A stretch of DNA of 64,000 nucleotides from NCBI GenBank assembly GCA_946902875.1, contig OX336345.1:8897395-8961394 (forward strand). The letters run 5' to 3'. The translations under genes and the position numbers were made by a program. Each line of letters starts with the position of its first letter. Positions within the stretch are counted from its first letter, which is position 1. Shown here piece by piece: positions 22,090 through 34,317 of this stretch. Below the pieces are notes generated by a model, which worked only from the letters and a program-made list of their open reading frames with translations, searched no databases and had not been told where the DNA came from. This DNA is from Nematopogon swammerdamellus (taxonomy: Eukaryota > Arthropoda > Insecta > Lepidoptera > Adelidae).

Positions 22090-22200
22090 GCTTCTTGATC
22101 GATTGAATCTTGTGGTGGTGTTGTGCTGTAATTTACCAGAGTTCTTGCAGCACAACACCGATTACTCTGCTTACCCCGATTGTCGGGATTCAGCGTGTGT
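22090..22200 (-). repeat. Fragment of the 'ggtgttgtgc' repeat
   Basis: Reversed words caacaccgattactctgct and taccccgattgtc match 31880-31950 and 37590-37640 on the opposite strand. A (gtat)n microsatellite follows at about 22204-22220. Confidence 0.55.
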
Positions 22201-22764
22201 GATATGTATGTATGTATGTATTAAATTCAGTTTTGTCAGTTCTTAGTACCTACGTGGCAAATGGCTTGTATAATCCAGGATCAAAGAATATCTGCCCCAG
22301 CGGATAGATACGGGCAGTTAGTTAAATATATACATATATCAATTCTTCACCGGATGCTTTCACACCTCTTTGCAGAATAATCTGTGGACCGGTCGGCGTT
22401 ATGCAATACCCACATAAACTGCGCGCATCCCAGCCAGAGTTATACGGGCCGCGCTATCATTCACTGGTTATGTGGAGGGTCGGCAACACAAGTACAGATT
22501 CACTTGTATTAGCCATTGCAGTGGCACAACACAACGTCAATGGCGACGAAAAACATACGAGTAGATTTGTATATTATATTTAACACATTTGGTAATTTAT
22601 ATTTATTCGCACAAATATGACTTTTATCTAGCATGGACTTACATTTATTATTAATGTATTCTTATTATAAATTATTTTATCTTCAATTCTCACACTCAAC
22701 TCTTTTCCTACTATTTATTAAATTTATGTTATGTATGTGTACCTACCTTTGGAGTGCTGTTTAT

Positions 22765-22970
22765 ATTGAACTAGAGGAGAACACAGCCGAGGCTGCTGCT
22801 ATACGGCCATCTTAATCCAGTACGGTGGTACCTGCGTGGCACACTATGATTCCGTCCGGTTCAGTGTAGCCGGCACGATCAAAGGGAGGATACAGGCATT
22901 ACACCTAATTTCGACCGGAACAAGGGTTAACATTATTATGCCATGTCAGGTTCCATAAACAAATATGTGT
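22765..22970 (+). repeat. 'gtatgggtg' repeat piece followed by SINE body piece
   Basis: 22765-22833 carries ctagaggagaacacagccga and cggccatcttaatccagtac (end of the 'gtatgggtg' repeat). 22845-22970 carries ccggttcagtgtagccggca and ccatgtcaggttccataaac (SINE body). Confidence 0.6.
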
Positions 22971-23825
22971 GCTGTTCACATTGCACTGCGATAACAAACA
23001 ACAATGTTTTTACATTACCCTGCTTTTTGTTTCGCGCAGTCGGGTAAAAATAGCGTGCATAGACATAGTTCCACAGGTTGCATTGTCTCTGTAATACTCC
23101 AATTTTATTGGCGACCGTACCTCGGCCGACAATGCAGAGACTTAACTTTTAACTGAGGTGCTATTGTGTATCACCTGGATTTGTGATCGTCAGGGTAGTG
23201 GGATTATGGGATGGGATGGTCATCGAACTGGTTTGTTCGCATGAGTCCAACTTTCTCATGAATGAGTCCAACTTTTATTTTTTTTCTATGTACTTGTATT
23301 CGCACTATTCCAACTGACGGTAGAGTTTCGTACAATATAATTGCTACTAATATAATAAATATCTACGTTTGTGTCTTACGCCGAAACGACTGAACCGTTT
23401 ATTACGTTGAAACTTCTTACAAGGGTAGACTGTACTAGGGTTTCAGGAGAGCATAATCTTGCAAGAAGTTATACATCGGATCGATGTGGTATTCATGCAC
23501 ATGTGATAATATTGTGTTCGCAGATTGGTGTTTTACACCTGTCTCGTTCGCAATCGAAGCGGACCAGGCTTAAGCTATTTCCTCTGTGCAGACAGTCTAA
23601 CATCTGCTTTTCGAACCCGCATAGAAAATGCTTGAAACCTGCTCGAACTGAACAAGAATAACATCTACAATTCGTTTGAATGTAAAACTGAAAGGACAAT
23701 TTAAAAGTAAAAGAAAATTTAATGATCCACTATTTGGAGCCGTGGTACAGTGTAGATAGGTAACGCAGTCAAATTATATGCGTCGATGCGTGATGCGGTG
23801 TACAGCGCTACGCCGCGTAACGCAC
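22971..23825. other. Intron, nothing recognised
   Basis: AT-rich intron without recognisable coding sequence or repeat family. Confidence 0.45.
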
Positions 23826-23888
23826 ATTAACGCACTAACGCAAAGAGCACGCGTAGCCTACGCGTGCTCTTTGCGTTAGTGCGTTAAT
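23826..23888. repeat. 63-bp palindrome, 31-bp perfect arms
   Basis: Arms 23826-23856 and 23858-23888 are exact reverse complements around a single central c (gcacgcgtag-c-ctacgcgtgc). Preceding sequence (gcgtaacgcacattaacgca) repeats parts of the arm, suggesting growth from a short taacgca motif. Confidence 0.95.
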
Positions 23889-24344
23889 AAAACATCTACT
23901 CTGAATAGGTACCTATAGGTACATACTCTGATAATATCAGCGCACGTCGTCGTGCAGTTCAAATGCTTCAATATAACATATCATACTCGTAAGAAATACA
24001 ACAACACAACAATATAGATAAATAAAAATAAGCAACCAACACAGCGCTGCGTGTATAACCACAGAATATTTAACGCAACACTGTATTGTATTGAATAAAT
24101 ATAAAACATTGTGTCTAGTATAATGGACTTTTCCGAATTATATCGTATCGGTATAGGTATCGGCTTTCACAATAGTCCCCCTGCCAGTGCCGGCTTAGCC
24201 ATATAGCAGGAGTAACAAATGCTACGGGCTCCGGGGGCTCCGCGGCTTCGGGGGCGCCGCGCGTCAACAGAATAAAAATACGACTTTATATACTTGCGCG
24301 CTTGACGAGCCGGAAGGGTGTATGTGTGCATGGTCCTCCCCCTC

Positions 24345-24540
24345 CCTTTTTTATGGAAACTGACACGGTTGGCTACATCACCTACAACATCCGAGATGTT
24401 AGCCCATAACACCGGGTTAACTAGGTGCCATGTCAGTGCTTCCCTTCGGTCGTGCCGGCTACACTGAATTGGACGGAAAACACAACCTATTTACATAGCC
24501 GTTTGGACCGACGTTTCATTCAGTGCGGTGGTACCCCCTA
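24345..24540 (-). mobile_element. SINE copy, truncated
   Basis: ttttatggaaactgacacgg, catccgagatgttagccc, tcggtcgtgccggctacac and tttcattcagtgcggtggta, then ends abruptly. Confidence 0.75.
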
Positions 24541-25501
24541 TCTCCGGTCTGCCCACCTCCCGCGGGACATAATATAAATCGTAATTCAAAAGTAGAAAGT
24601 TTTCATGACTGCCATGCTCTTTGATAATTGCACCTAATAATATTTGGCAAGCGCAGTTTCTAGGAATTTTGTAATTTATTGGTGGAAACTGCACGACGAT
24701 AAGAGCAACGATTTTAACGTGATGCCCGGAAAAACAGACAGACAGACATACATATAAACATTTGCGAAACAGGGAATTGTGTACTTAATTAATGTAAAAC
24801 ACTAGTGAAAGAATTTTGCGACATTTCGTTATTACGCACGGCTTAATTGTTTTATAATTGAATCGCTAATTGTTAAAAGGGAGGTATGTTACATTTTCAT
24901 CTTTCCGAGATATTAAAAAAAAACTGTTTCATTTCTTATGTAGTCACATATTATATTATAAATGAATTTATTTATAACAAAGTTAGTGTATATGGTGATT
25001 TTTTTATGTTAAGTATACAAGTTTTTTTATTTCCATAATTTTTTAAAATAAAAATAAAACAAATTCCTAAACATAGCCCCCTCTTAACAATCAACGGGAA
25101 ATTTCATTTCTGAACTGGTCTAACATACTTGTATTAGGTGCGTTATGTATGATGATTAAAATGTGGAAATTATATTAAAATCAACAATATTTCACATTTC
25201 GATAAAAAAAAAAATTTAGTACCCATTTATTGTTTTTGTTACATTTTCTTTCATATTTGGTGTACATATTGTTTTTTGCATAATATGATTATTTAGTTCA
25301 GATTTAGGGTTACATTATTCTTAGGTGTTTAACTTAGGTTAAGGTTCACATTTTCGTAAATTTAGTTCATTAAGTACAGAACATAGCTCCCTTTTAACAA
25401 TCAACCAATTTTTGAATCTGTCAAATAAACCACTTCCAGTTTATGAATTTGATCCCTTTTTACACTAATCGATGGAGCTACCGTTCAAGAGCCCGAATCG
25501 A
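24541..25501. other. AT-rich intron, nothing recognised
   Basis: Strongly AT-rich with poly(A)/poly(T) runs; no coding sequence seen. Confidence 0.5.
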
Positions 25502-25572
25502 TCAAAAAGTCAATTTGGCCAAAAGTGTAACATGGGGGGTATGTTACACTTTTGGCCAAATTGACTTTTTGA
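25502..25572. repeat. Perfect 31-bp-arm hairpin with G-run loop
   Basis: Arms 25502-25532 (tcaaaaagtcaatttggcca...) and 25542-25572 are exact reverse complements. The 9-nt loop is tggggggta. Confidence 0.95.
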
Positions 25573-26139
25573 CAATTCTACTCTACTCTACTTTCTAACA
25601 ATCAGCGATTCAATTTCTGGTGATGGCCATAGATATTATATCAAAGCAGGTCTGGCAGATGCTGGTTTAATCCGGCACTGCCCCTGCACTGTGCTCGTAT
25701 ATCCGCTTGCTAACTGATGGGACACCGGCGTATAACTTACCTCTAACGAGTTCGGTGAAATTCACCGGCGCCTTTCTTATACCCAGGCGCCCACGCTGGG
25801 CTCTCGATAAAATTGACATTTTTATTTTTTATCGCACGGATAGAACAGAGAGGGTGTATGCGTTTGCGGTGGAAATTTTTTTGTTTGTATGCCTGAATCA
25901 GTTATCTTATACTGACTTATGTTATGTATGACTGACTGAAACTTTAATTGTATGGTTGCGGAAAATTTAACGGAAAAAGTTTTAGAAATTAAGGTTTTGG
26001 TGGTTTTTTGGTCGGTCACACTGAATCTTGACATAAGTTATTCAATAAGTAATACATTGTCTGTGTTATGTTTATGTATGACATTTAAACTTAGTTTGCA
26101 TTAGCTTGGTTGGGCTGAAATAATATATTTCAAAGGGAT

Positions 26140-26255
26140 GTCTTCGGTATGGCATCTACCTTCTCGGGAGGTGATATTGGCTGGTCAGTGCATATGCTCT
26201 GGCCCCTCTACACAGCCACTCATACCGGATTACATAACATACCAATGGAGACAAT
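26140..26255 (-). repeat. 'gtatgggtg' repeat, partial
   Basis: Reversed words: cggtatggcatctaccttct, gaggtgatattggctgg, atgctctggcccctct, and gccactcataccggattaca. Confidence 0.75.
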
Positions 26256-26295
26256 TAAGCATGGGTTAAATAAATAATTGCACTAACCAACAAGT

Positions 26296-26377
26296 GTTTC
26301 TTATGTAACTCTAAATAATTTAGAGTTACATAAGAAACAGGGTTTCAAACATAGAATTATTATATGTTTGAAACCCT
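26296..26377. repeat. Two back-to-back hairpins
   Basis: Hairpin 1: arms 26296-26315 and 26319-26338 (gtttcttatgtaactctaaa, exact, 3-nt loop). Hairpin 2 starts at the next base: arms 26339-26353 and 26363-26377 (agggtttcaaacata, exact, 9-nt loop). Confidence 0.93.
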
Positions 26378-29300
26378 TTATGATTAAATTCCATATTTGA
26401 CAGAAGACTAAATTGATGAATACGCAAGGAAACTTTCTTTTTCAAATGCTCAGTATCGATACTATCGCAGTGCCCGAGTCTGTCGGAGGCCAGCTAGATC
26501 CTCCAATCGATAAGAACCGACCAATTACAAACCGAACAAATTAAGTAAGCGCGAGACCAGGTTGAGATAAAATGTGCAGAGAAAAATAAAATTCAGACCA
26601 CATCATCAGATCTGCTTTGGCTGTCGAGCAGTACAAACTGAGCACCATTCTGATAGATGGCTAATGAAAACTAAACTCTTGTAATTCGCAGTGCTCCGAA
26701 TGGAGAAGAGAAACTCGTATCAAAATTGGACGAAAATACGACAGAATACGTTTTAGAAATAAAGATATTTACCAAAATTGTATTTAATATATCTTGATAA
26801 TGGTACAAGTGACATTTGAACCTAAATTTCTTATTTCGAAGCAAAACGGCAAAACAATTTCTTTAAATTTTTGAATACCTGCACGAAGAGCAACATGTAT
26901 ATTGCAATTTTCTAGGATTGTGACATAATTTGAAAAGTTTTGTTATGAAAATAGTACCTACTTATGTAATTTGGTATATTGGTAGCACATAATTTCGTAT
27001 GAAACACCATATTGTTATTATAAGATACTTTTAACTAGGAAACATACCATTAACTTGTAGGTATAGCTACCTTTACCTTTACGTGTATGTAGGAACGAAT
27101 AAAGCGAAATAGTACTGTGGAAGTGAAACATAAATGTAATACAGGAAGGCAAATGCAATGACGACGACACGGGGAGAATCAATTCAAGCTGAAGACATTT
27201 AGTTTAATTTGAGCATGTCTTGTCCGTCACCGATGCTGCTGACGCAGACGTAGTAGATTTTTACACGAGATAAAGTCTACGCTATGCGCTTTTGACAGCT
27301 TCGTGGAGGCACGGAGGCCAGTAGAGATAAGAAGTTCGACGTTATCTGTTGGTTAAGTTTTTTTGCATTCGCACGCTTTGAGTCACTAGGATCACTCGAT
27401 TAGATACATTTAGATGATTTATAGACGCAAGTGCGGAAACCATTCAAGTATTATACTCGTAGAATAAAATTCTTGCCCAGGAAGTGTTTAGATATTATGT
27501 TGCCAATGGAAATTTTAATAGACGTCAAACATTGTCAGTGCCGATATAATGAGGTACTTATTTACATAATAAGCGGTTCTGTTACCAACACTTTGAAATT
27601 GGTTTCGAAAAATTCACCTGAGCTTCTTTAGCGTTCAAGTTTCTACCAAACTAAAAATTCACACCGTTGAAAAATGTAAAGATTAGATTATTCAGTGGTA
27701 TCTGAAGGGCGTTCACTCTTCTAACTCAAACCCTGAATAAATTTGCCATCGAGGCTTGCCTGTGGGAAGACAGACCGAAAGTGCTTGCGTTTACACGACG
27801 ACGACGCGACGCTGTCAGACATCGGTGCGCCAGAATTGGGAATTTTTACGTTTGGTGAAAACTCACAGCCGAATGTACTGGTGGAGAACCTTGTGAGGTT
27901 AACTAGCTTTGTTGCCACCTTTTTGAATAAAAAAATAGTGAAATTCGGTCGGTTATCGGAGAAATTCGGAGTACGGACCGATGTGGACCATTTGACTGAA
28001 GTAAAAAATAAATACACCTTGTATTTATGTTTATTTAATTTGCTTATAATTTTTCCATGTATATTTTTTATTGCTACAGGCCGATTTAATCAATTCCGCC
28101 AATCATTTATGAACTCCGAACAAGACATATCTACGTTGAGCGAAATCTGCAATTCTGTTTTCATTAAATCTACAGAGCAACGATTTCTCACATTAGACCA
28201 TTTAATTAATTACAATTAGTAAAATAACTGGCATAAAATTAATAGAAAAGGGCACACGCGTTGCCCTCGTCGCGTGTTATAAAAAATCTGGACAAAATTG
28301 GCAGGTCCTCGGGACGCGGCACAATATCATCGAAATCGGGACTGTTTCGTCAGAATCGGGACGGGTGGCAACTCTGCCTGCGTCTAAGCAACGAGCGAGC
28401 ATACCGGCGACTAGGTTTGGTGTGTTCACATTTCACATTCACAAGCCAACTTCGCCTGTTCCACTAGTCCCTACCAACGTATCCCCCCTGGTTCTGCACT
28501 GAATATCGGCTCTACACTGGCAGGATTAGGCTGTGTTGGCAGAATTGGGCTCTAGACTGGTAGGATACAAAGATACGCGAAATGGCGAGAACGCGAGCGT
28601 GAATGATTTCTAGGTAAGTTAGTGTAACGCAACTCGGTGACGGCGGTAGATGGACAATAGTTAGAGTAGAAGATGAGTAAATAGCACAATGCCGAAATGT
28701 GATGTAGTTGTCGCTCTAACGCTGCTAGGGCGGGCACCGCGTCGCAGTTCGCAGCGCGCTGTGCCGTTGTGTGTGACAGGCATAAAACCCTCAGTAACAC
28801 AACTTATCCCAACTGGAACAAATGGCGCAGTGTTATTATTAACAACAGCAGTCACTTCGATCTCTATTCGACATCCATTCCATCTCGAGTATGCTCATGA
28901 ACGAAACTGCGAAAATCGCCAGTGTAGAGACATTCGCATCTCGAATTCTCGTCGTGAGTGTGGAACCGGCATGCGTGTTCGTATGTGACTATCCACTCGT
29001 AAGTTAGAACATAATAGTATTGTCCGATGTGTGTGTGGATGTGTGTGGACTGCAGCAGTGTGACGACCCGTTGAGTTATCGTGCGAATTTAACGAATGGT
29101 CCTGTTAAACAGAAACATTTTGGAGAGTTACGTTGTTACAACGGATGGTGATAGATAAAACGGCGACAGCGCTGCAAAAGCTACGACTTTTGGAAAGAAA
29201 TTGGTGAGAAATCGCCAGTGTTTTTGCATTCACTGACGCCTCGTCTGTCGCGATGGAAACTATGTACGTATACGTATATAATGTATATCTAATTATGATG

Positions 29301-29813
29301 AAAATCATAATTAGATATAGATTTTCATTCGCTATTGTTATAGATGTGTATGTACAGTAGGTACTTTTTATTTTTATAGTTTGTGAACGATTTCCATGTG
29401 AATTTATTTCTGATTGATCTACAAGTGATTTTAATATTATTTCTACTAAAAATGAAATGTTTCATTTACAACAAAATAAAAATAAAATGGCGAAAGTGGC
29501 GCGGCAGACAGACGGATGCACAGGCATATTACTAGATTTGGGCTAATAGAGTTTATAGATGTTTTGGGAGAGAACTTGTTGAAAAACTTGCACCTCACAA
29601 AAACTTAACTGAGGCTGTTAGCATTACCATCTCGAGTTTCGTAGACAGGTCAGGGGGTCAGGGCCTCTGGGTATCCAATGCAGTAGCAGCAAATTCCATA
29701 GTTATCCAGTTCGAGTAAAAGTAATACTTTGCGCTTTCGCAGCCACTTTTACGTAGAGAAACAGCGCTATTTCTCGTTCTGACTAGTAATTGGGCCCTAG
29801 AAACAGCACTTTT
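26378..29813. other. Intron, one unassigned open frame and a small hairpin
   Basis: No recognisable gene. 27743-28219 (plus) is open for 158 codons and overlaps an antisense frame at 27721-28017. The plus product has a hydrophobic stretch (YLCLFNLLIIFPCIFFIATG) but matches nothing I know. A 15-bp exact hairpin (atatctaattatgat) lies at 29285-29318. Confidence 0.3.
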
Positions 29814-30058
29814 CAACCGACTTCCAAAAAAAGGAGCAGGTTCTCAATTCGTCGGTACGTTTTTTGTTTTTTGTGTATTTTAATTATATTTTTTTCGTGA
29901 GTAGGGTGTCATTTTTTTCACCTCAGGGTGGTCATTTTATGAAAGAATAAGGTTGGAAAATTAAGGGATGAACACTTTTACACTAAGGAATTTTTCAATC
30001 ACCCACTTCGCGTCAACCAATTACGTGATAATTACTAAAAAAGAGTGAAATAATAAAT

Positions 30059-30273
30059 AAAACTGTTTTAAAAAAAGATTGAACCGACTCCAACCCCTAA
30101 AAAGTATTAAATAATATTTTGATCTTGAGTAGAAGGCGGTACAAAAGCACACCTGAAAATTTATAGATGGACCTTTTTATGCTTTTATACCGCCTTCTAC
30201 TCAAAATATAACAAAATATTATTTAATAATTTTTAGGGGTTGGAGTCGGTTCAATGTTTTTTAAAACAGTTTT
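30059..30273. repeat. Foldback element with ~90-bp arms
   Basis: Left arm 30059-30149 and right arm 30180-30273 are near reverse complements (ttgaaccgactccaacccct against aggggttggagtcggttcaa; agaaggcggta against taccgccttct), with a 30-nt loop. No coding sequence; a foldback MITE. Confidence 0.92.
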
Positions 30274-30401
30274 TTTTTCTCGCATCAAATTCCGTCACAG
30301 AATCTCATTGCACTTTTTATTGTCATTTTATTGTCATTGATAGATAATCAACAAGTAGTGAATTAGACTCCGATTCAAGTGAGTTTATTTCGCGTGAAGG
30401 C

Positions 30402-30450
30402 TCTCTCTCTCTCTCTCTCACTCTCTCTGTCTCTCTCTCTCTCTTCACTC
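30402..30450 (+). repeat. (CT)n microsatellite
   Basis: A nearly pure ct run of about 50 bp with single interruptions (ac, gt). Confidence 0.95.
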
Positions 30451-30920
30451 CCACGCTTTCACGCTTATGTTTCGCGCGAGTCCACTTATCGCCAGTGACT
30501 CACTCATTGCCATAGGAATAGACCAGCCAGTTCGTTCGTATTTCGAGAATGGTCCCCGGGAGCCAATTTCGTAGATTTACAGCCCAGATGGCGTTGCCGC
30601 CGCCGCGTCACTCGTGTCTCTAGAGCTCTATCGTTGCAGTTAAAAAGTCGACGGACTGCTGCCGCAGTGCTTGCACATGCATATTCACCGGCGCGAACAC
30701 GAGGAGAGTACTGACATGGCAGCTACCTTCGACAGGAATAGTTAATGTTTTGGTATCATGTGCCTGGCAGGTGATCTCCCAGTGCGAACTTACTTAAATA
30801 AACTTATACGGTTGTTCCAGTCTTTTAGAAAATAAACAAAATATTATTTTGATTTTTTTTATTGAAAGTTCACATAGTTTGCATTTTGCATACTTACATT
30901 ATTAATTTTTTTTATATTGA

Positions 30921-31175
30921 AAGGCGACTAAGGGATATGACTCCCTTCTTATATTACTAGGTGGTAGGGTTTAACCCGCCCAGGTTGGTACCACCACACT
31001 GAATGAAAGGTCGGTCGAAACGCCTATGTAAATAGTTTTTGTTTTGCGGCCAGTTCAATGTAGCTGGCACGACCGAAGGGAAGCACTGACGTGGCACCAA
31101 GTTCACCCGGTGTTATGGGCTGACATCACGAATGTTGTAGGTGATGACGCCAGCCGTGTCAGTTTCCATAAAAAA
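30921..31175 (+). mobile_element. SINE copy, headless
   Basis: Reads ggcgactaagggatatgact, tactaggtggtagggtttaa, aggtcggtcgaaacg, ggcacgaccgaagggaagca and gtgttatgggctgacatcac, ending in a poly(A) tail at 31170-31179. Confidence 0.85.
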
Positions 31176-31184
31176 AAAACATGC

Positions 31185-31760
31185 ATGTGGCGCCGAGGCT
31201 TATTTGGAAAATATACCTTTACCCAGCGCTCCATAGTGCTGAGCTCGGGTATACATTCAAGGAGTAGCAAAGCAAGTTTGTCACTTGAAAATATACCCGA
31301 GCGCAGCACTTTTCTCGGGTATACTTTAAAGTAACGAAACTCCGTTTGGCTTTCTTTAATGTATACCCGATCCCAACACGATGACGCTGTTATTAATATT
31401 CCGTATGAAGGAAAGAAAGTGGTATGAGTGATGTTTTGGTGGTTTAAAAAAAAATAACCAGGGTTAATATATAGAAGATGCGTCGCTGCCGCACATCTTC
31501 TATATATTAACCCTAACCTAATGTTGAGGCGGCACATGTCGGGTATATTTTAAAGTGCCTGCGCGCGAAGTCCTGCATTTGAAAGTATACCCGACGCCAG
31601 CGCGATCAGTGACGTCACAAATGTTGGGTGAAGGTACATTTTAAAGGGCTTAATTATCAATTTCTGTGTTTGAAAATATACCCGATGCTAGCGCGGCCAG
31701 TGACGTCACGAGCGCTGGGTAGAGGTATATTTTCCAAGCGGCGCCGAGCCACCCATAAGG
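31185..31760. repeat. Foldback transposon-like element with inner subrepeats
   Basis: End arms at 31189-31230 and 31710-31747 are near reverse complements (ggcgccg, ttggaaaatatacct, tacccagcgct). Inside, gggtata and tatacccg words alternate in both directions many times (31255-31370, 31540-31700), and tgacgtcac occurs twice. A separate palindromic insert sits in the middle (31430-31530). It follows directly after the SINE tail. Confidence 0.75.
31430..31530. repeat. Palindromic insert, copy 1
   Basis: Core arms 31460-31480 (agggttaatatatagaagat...) and 31494-31514 are exact reverse complements. Flanks are gatgttttggtggttt on the left and taacctaatgttgag on the right. The same insert lies reversed at 34530-34650. 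Confidence 0.88.
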
Positions 31761-31839
31761 TGTCTAACGACTCCTATGGACATTCGGTCGCAAGCGGCCC
31801 TCTTGAATGACCCGAGACTGTACTTGGGGGGAAATCAAT

Positions 31840-32160
31840 GGGCTGGAAGAGCGTTCCAGAGTTTACCGGTTTAGATACATACCATCACGCTGCAACCGGA
31901 CAATCGGGATAAGTAGAGTAATCGGTGTTGTGCACAAGAGCTCTAGTTGATCACCGCACAGCGGCCGACACGTTTAACAAAATATTACGACAAGATAGCT
32001 TACCCGTATCAAGCATCAAGTTATGCATTAACCAAGACAGTCTGCATGTCTTTGGAAGGACCGCTGCCAAGCTGATAGGTGGCTAACCTATCGCCCTTTA
32101 GCACGGCGCCTTGTCCTTATCCCTAGCCACCTTTTACGATATCCACGGGAAAATATACAT
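31840..32160 (+). repeat. 'ggtgttgtgc' dispersed repeat
   Basis: Words accggacaatcgggataagt, agagtaatcggtgttgtgc, tttggaaggacc, aggtggctaacctatc and agcacggcgccttgtcctta recur in order at 37570-37880. Class not identified. Confidence 0.65.
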
Positions 32161-32234
32161 TCGTTCCAGTCTTTTAGAACACAGTACCCACACTGCATAC
32201 TTTACACGGGCATTCTCAATCCCCGTGCATCACA

Positions 32235-32305
32235 GAATGTCCATGGGCATCGTTAGACACCTACATGTAGGTGAAACGATGCCAAATGTCGCGCTATCTA
32301 TAAAA
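32235..32305 (+). repeat. Short dispersed repeat shared with 48236-48297
   Basis: catgggcatcgttagacacc, gtaggtgaaacgatgccaaa and tgtcgcgc appear in the same order at 48236-48297 with few differences. Confidence 0.7.
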
Positions 32306-32834
32306 AAAACTCAAAAACTCTACCATAGGTCACGATTTGTGTCTCATAGTGCAGATTGAATCTTGTCACGATATATCCGAGGTCTCACGGAATACCGTAA
32401 ATGGAAAGCTTGCCAAGGTAGGTATTATATATTTTTACTGAATTTTATGACCGAATGAAAATAAAAAAAATCTCATAAAATCATACGACCGCAATGTTAC
32501 CCAGTAATATATTCGGTAAATGACATCCATCGATAAGTATCTGTAAAAATAAGAAACACTTTATTGTGAGTGTCCATGCTGTGATGCTACCCCTACGTCG
32601 TAAACTTTAATGGCACCTCTCAAAATGCAGGCGATGCGCCTACACTTGGCTGGTCCACCCCATGTCCACCCTCTCGCTCTTTCACAAAGCATTCAAAAGG
32701 ATGGAAGCTTAATCAGTGTTAATCAAGTTAGTGCTAATTTGGATTTGACTTATCTGAACCGATAATATGGAAACGGTGTGCAGTCAGTTAGAGTTTTACT
32801 GCTGGACGTACGTCAGTCAGTCAGTCAGCGTGTA

Positions 32835-33010
32835 CTGCGTGTATATGCGTCCACTGCTGGACATACGCCTCTCCAATTTTCCTCCAGTCTTCCCGGCCTT
32901 CAGCGGTACGGAAGCACTGGTTTCAGCCGACGTACTTGATGTCGTCGTCCCACCAGGCGGGTGGTCTTCCCACACTCCTGTCCACGGCGCTAATACAGTT
33001 GGAGTAACCG
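32835..33010 (-). pseudogene. RTE-type LINE remnant, C-terminal end
   Basis: On the minus strand the frame reads VGRPPAWWDDDIKYVG, stop, then NQCF...EDWRKIGEAYVQQWT. GRPxxxWxDD and WRxxGEAYVQQW are the tail words of insect endonuclease-reverse transcriptases of the RTE type. An in-frame TGA and the absence of upstream domains show it is a dead fragment. Confidence 0.65.
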
Positions 33011-33194
33011 TGTCCTGGTCGTCGTCGTCTCTTCGAGGTTATAATAATATAGGCTTTTTAAATTTTATTTTCTTACTATTAGATTATTTGGTGAATTTAT
33101 AGTTAGTTTAATTTGTTTTAATCAAGCTAGCGTATTGGCTACTGTGGCGGAGTCAACTGAGTTGGACGAAATTTTTTACTTATAGTAAGAAAAT

Positions 33195-33510
33195 GTATTT
33201 TTTTTTTATGGAAACTGACACGGTTGGCTACATCACCTACAACATCCGCAATGTCAGCCCATAACACCGGGTGAACTTGGTGCCACGTCAGTACTTCCCT
33301 TCGGTCGTGCCGGCTACACTGAACTGGACGGAAAACACAAACTATTTACATTTCCGTTTCGACCGACCTTTCATTCAGTGCGGTGGTACCAACCCGGGCG
33401 GGTTAAACCCTACCACCCAGTAATATAGGAAGGGAGTCATATCCCTTAGTCGCCTTTTACGACATACACGGGAAGAGATGCAGTGGGGCTATTCTTTTAA
33501 AGTAATTATA
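33195..33510 (-). mobile_element. SINE copy
   Basis: Poly(T), gaaactgacacggttggct, catccgcaatgtcagccc, tcggtcgtgccggctacac, tttcattcagtgcggtggta, aggaagggagtcatatccct and gatgcagtggggctattc. Close to the copy at 16698-17030. Confidence 0.85.
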
Positions 33511-34100
33511 TGTAATTATTTAGTTTTTATTATTTATTAGGTTAATTTTATTTCATTAGTTTTACTAACTGTATAAAGTTGTATTTTGTTTTAAGATTAT
33601 AGCAAGACTATAGTTTGAAATTAAAAACATATTATTACACGTGGATAATTAGGTCTTTCATTGCGTATTCTTCAGTTGCTTGTATCATTATGTCGGGATC
33701 AAGTTTATTGCATAACAAATTGCAAGTCTATTCTTTTGAATTGTTTCGATGTATTAGTTCAGTAATCTCCCCTCGGTATCTATTTTATGACAACCTCGCT
33801 GGACGCTGGGCACATTTAAAACAAGAGATAAGAATGCAATCTTTTATACATAATTTTCGTGAAGTGTGCGCTGTCTTAAGCATTGAGACAGGAAGTGACG
33901 AAATGTTCGAGCAGTATTGACATTATGTATACACAGGGTGACTGGTAATTCCACAGACCAATTCGATGTATTTTTTTAAGGCGTGTTAGAGAGAACATAA
34001 ACAATAGAATAAAGATTAAGTTTAAGCTTTTATATTGATTTATATTGATTAAGCTTTTATTTTAAATGAACGAAAAAGTTTAAAAAAATCTGACTGAAAA
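33511..34100. other. Intron, one unassigned short frame
   Basis: AT-rich. A 101-codon plus-strand frame (33615-33920) has no recognisable motif. Confidence 0.3.
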
Positions 34101-34107
34101 AAAAAAT

Positions 34108-34214
34108 TTTTCTCCATTTTTACAGTTTTAAAATAAAAGCGTGTTACACCCTCTTGTTCTCTCCTGCTTCAAATGTAACACGCTTTTATTTGAAAACTAT
34201 AAAAATTGAGAAAA
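34108..34214. repeat. Foldback, 41-bp arms
   Basis: Arms 34108-34148 and 34174-34214 match at 38 of 41 positions (aataaaagcgtgttaca against tgtaacacgcttttatt). Loop 25 nt. Confidence 0.93.
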
Positions 34215-34317
34215 CGACTTGTTTCCATTCGGAATACATTTATTTTTAACTTTTTATTTCATTTGATCAATAAGGTGTTTTTAGAATGTTTATTAATTTT
34301 TTACTTTTTAGTTTTGA

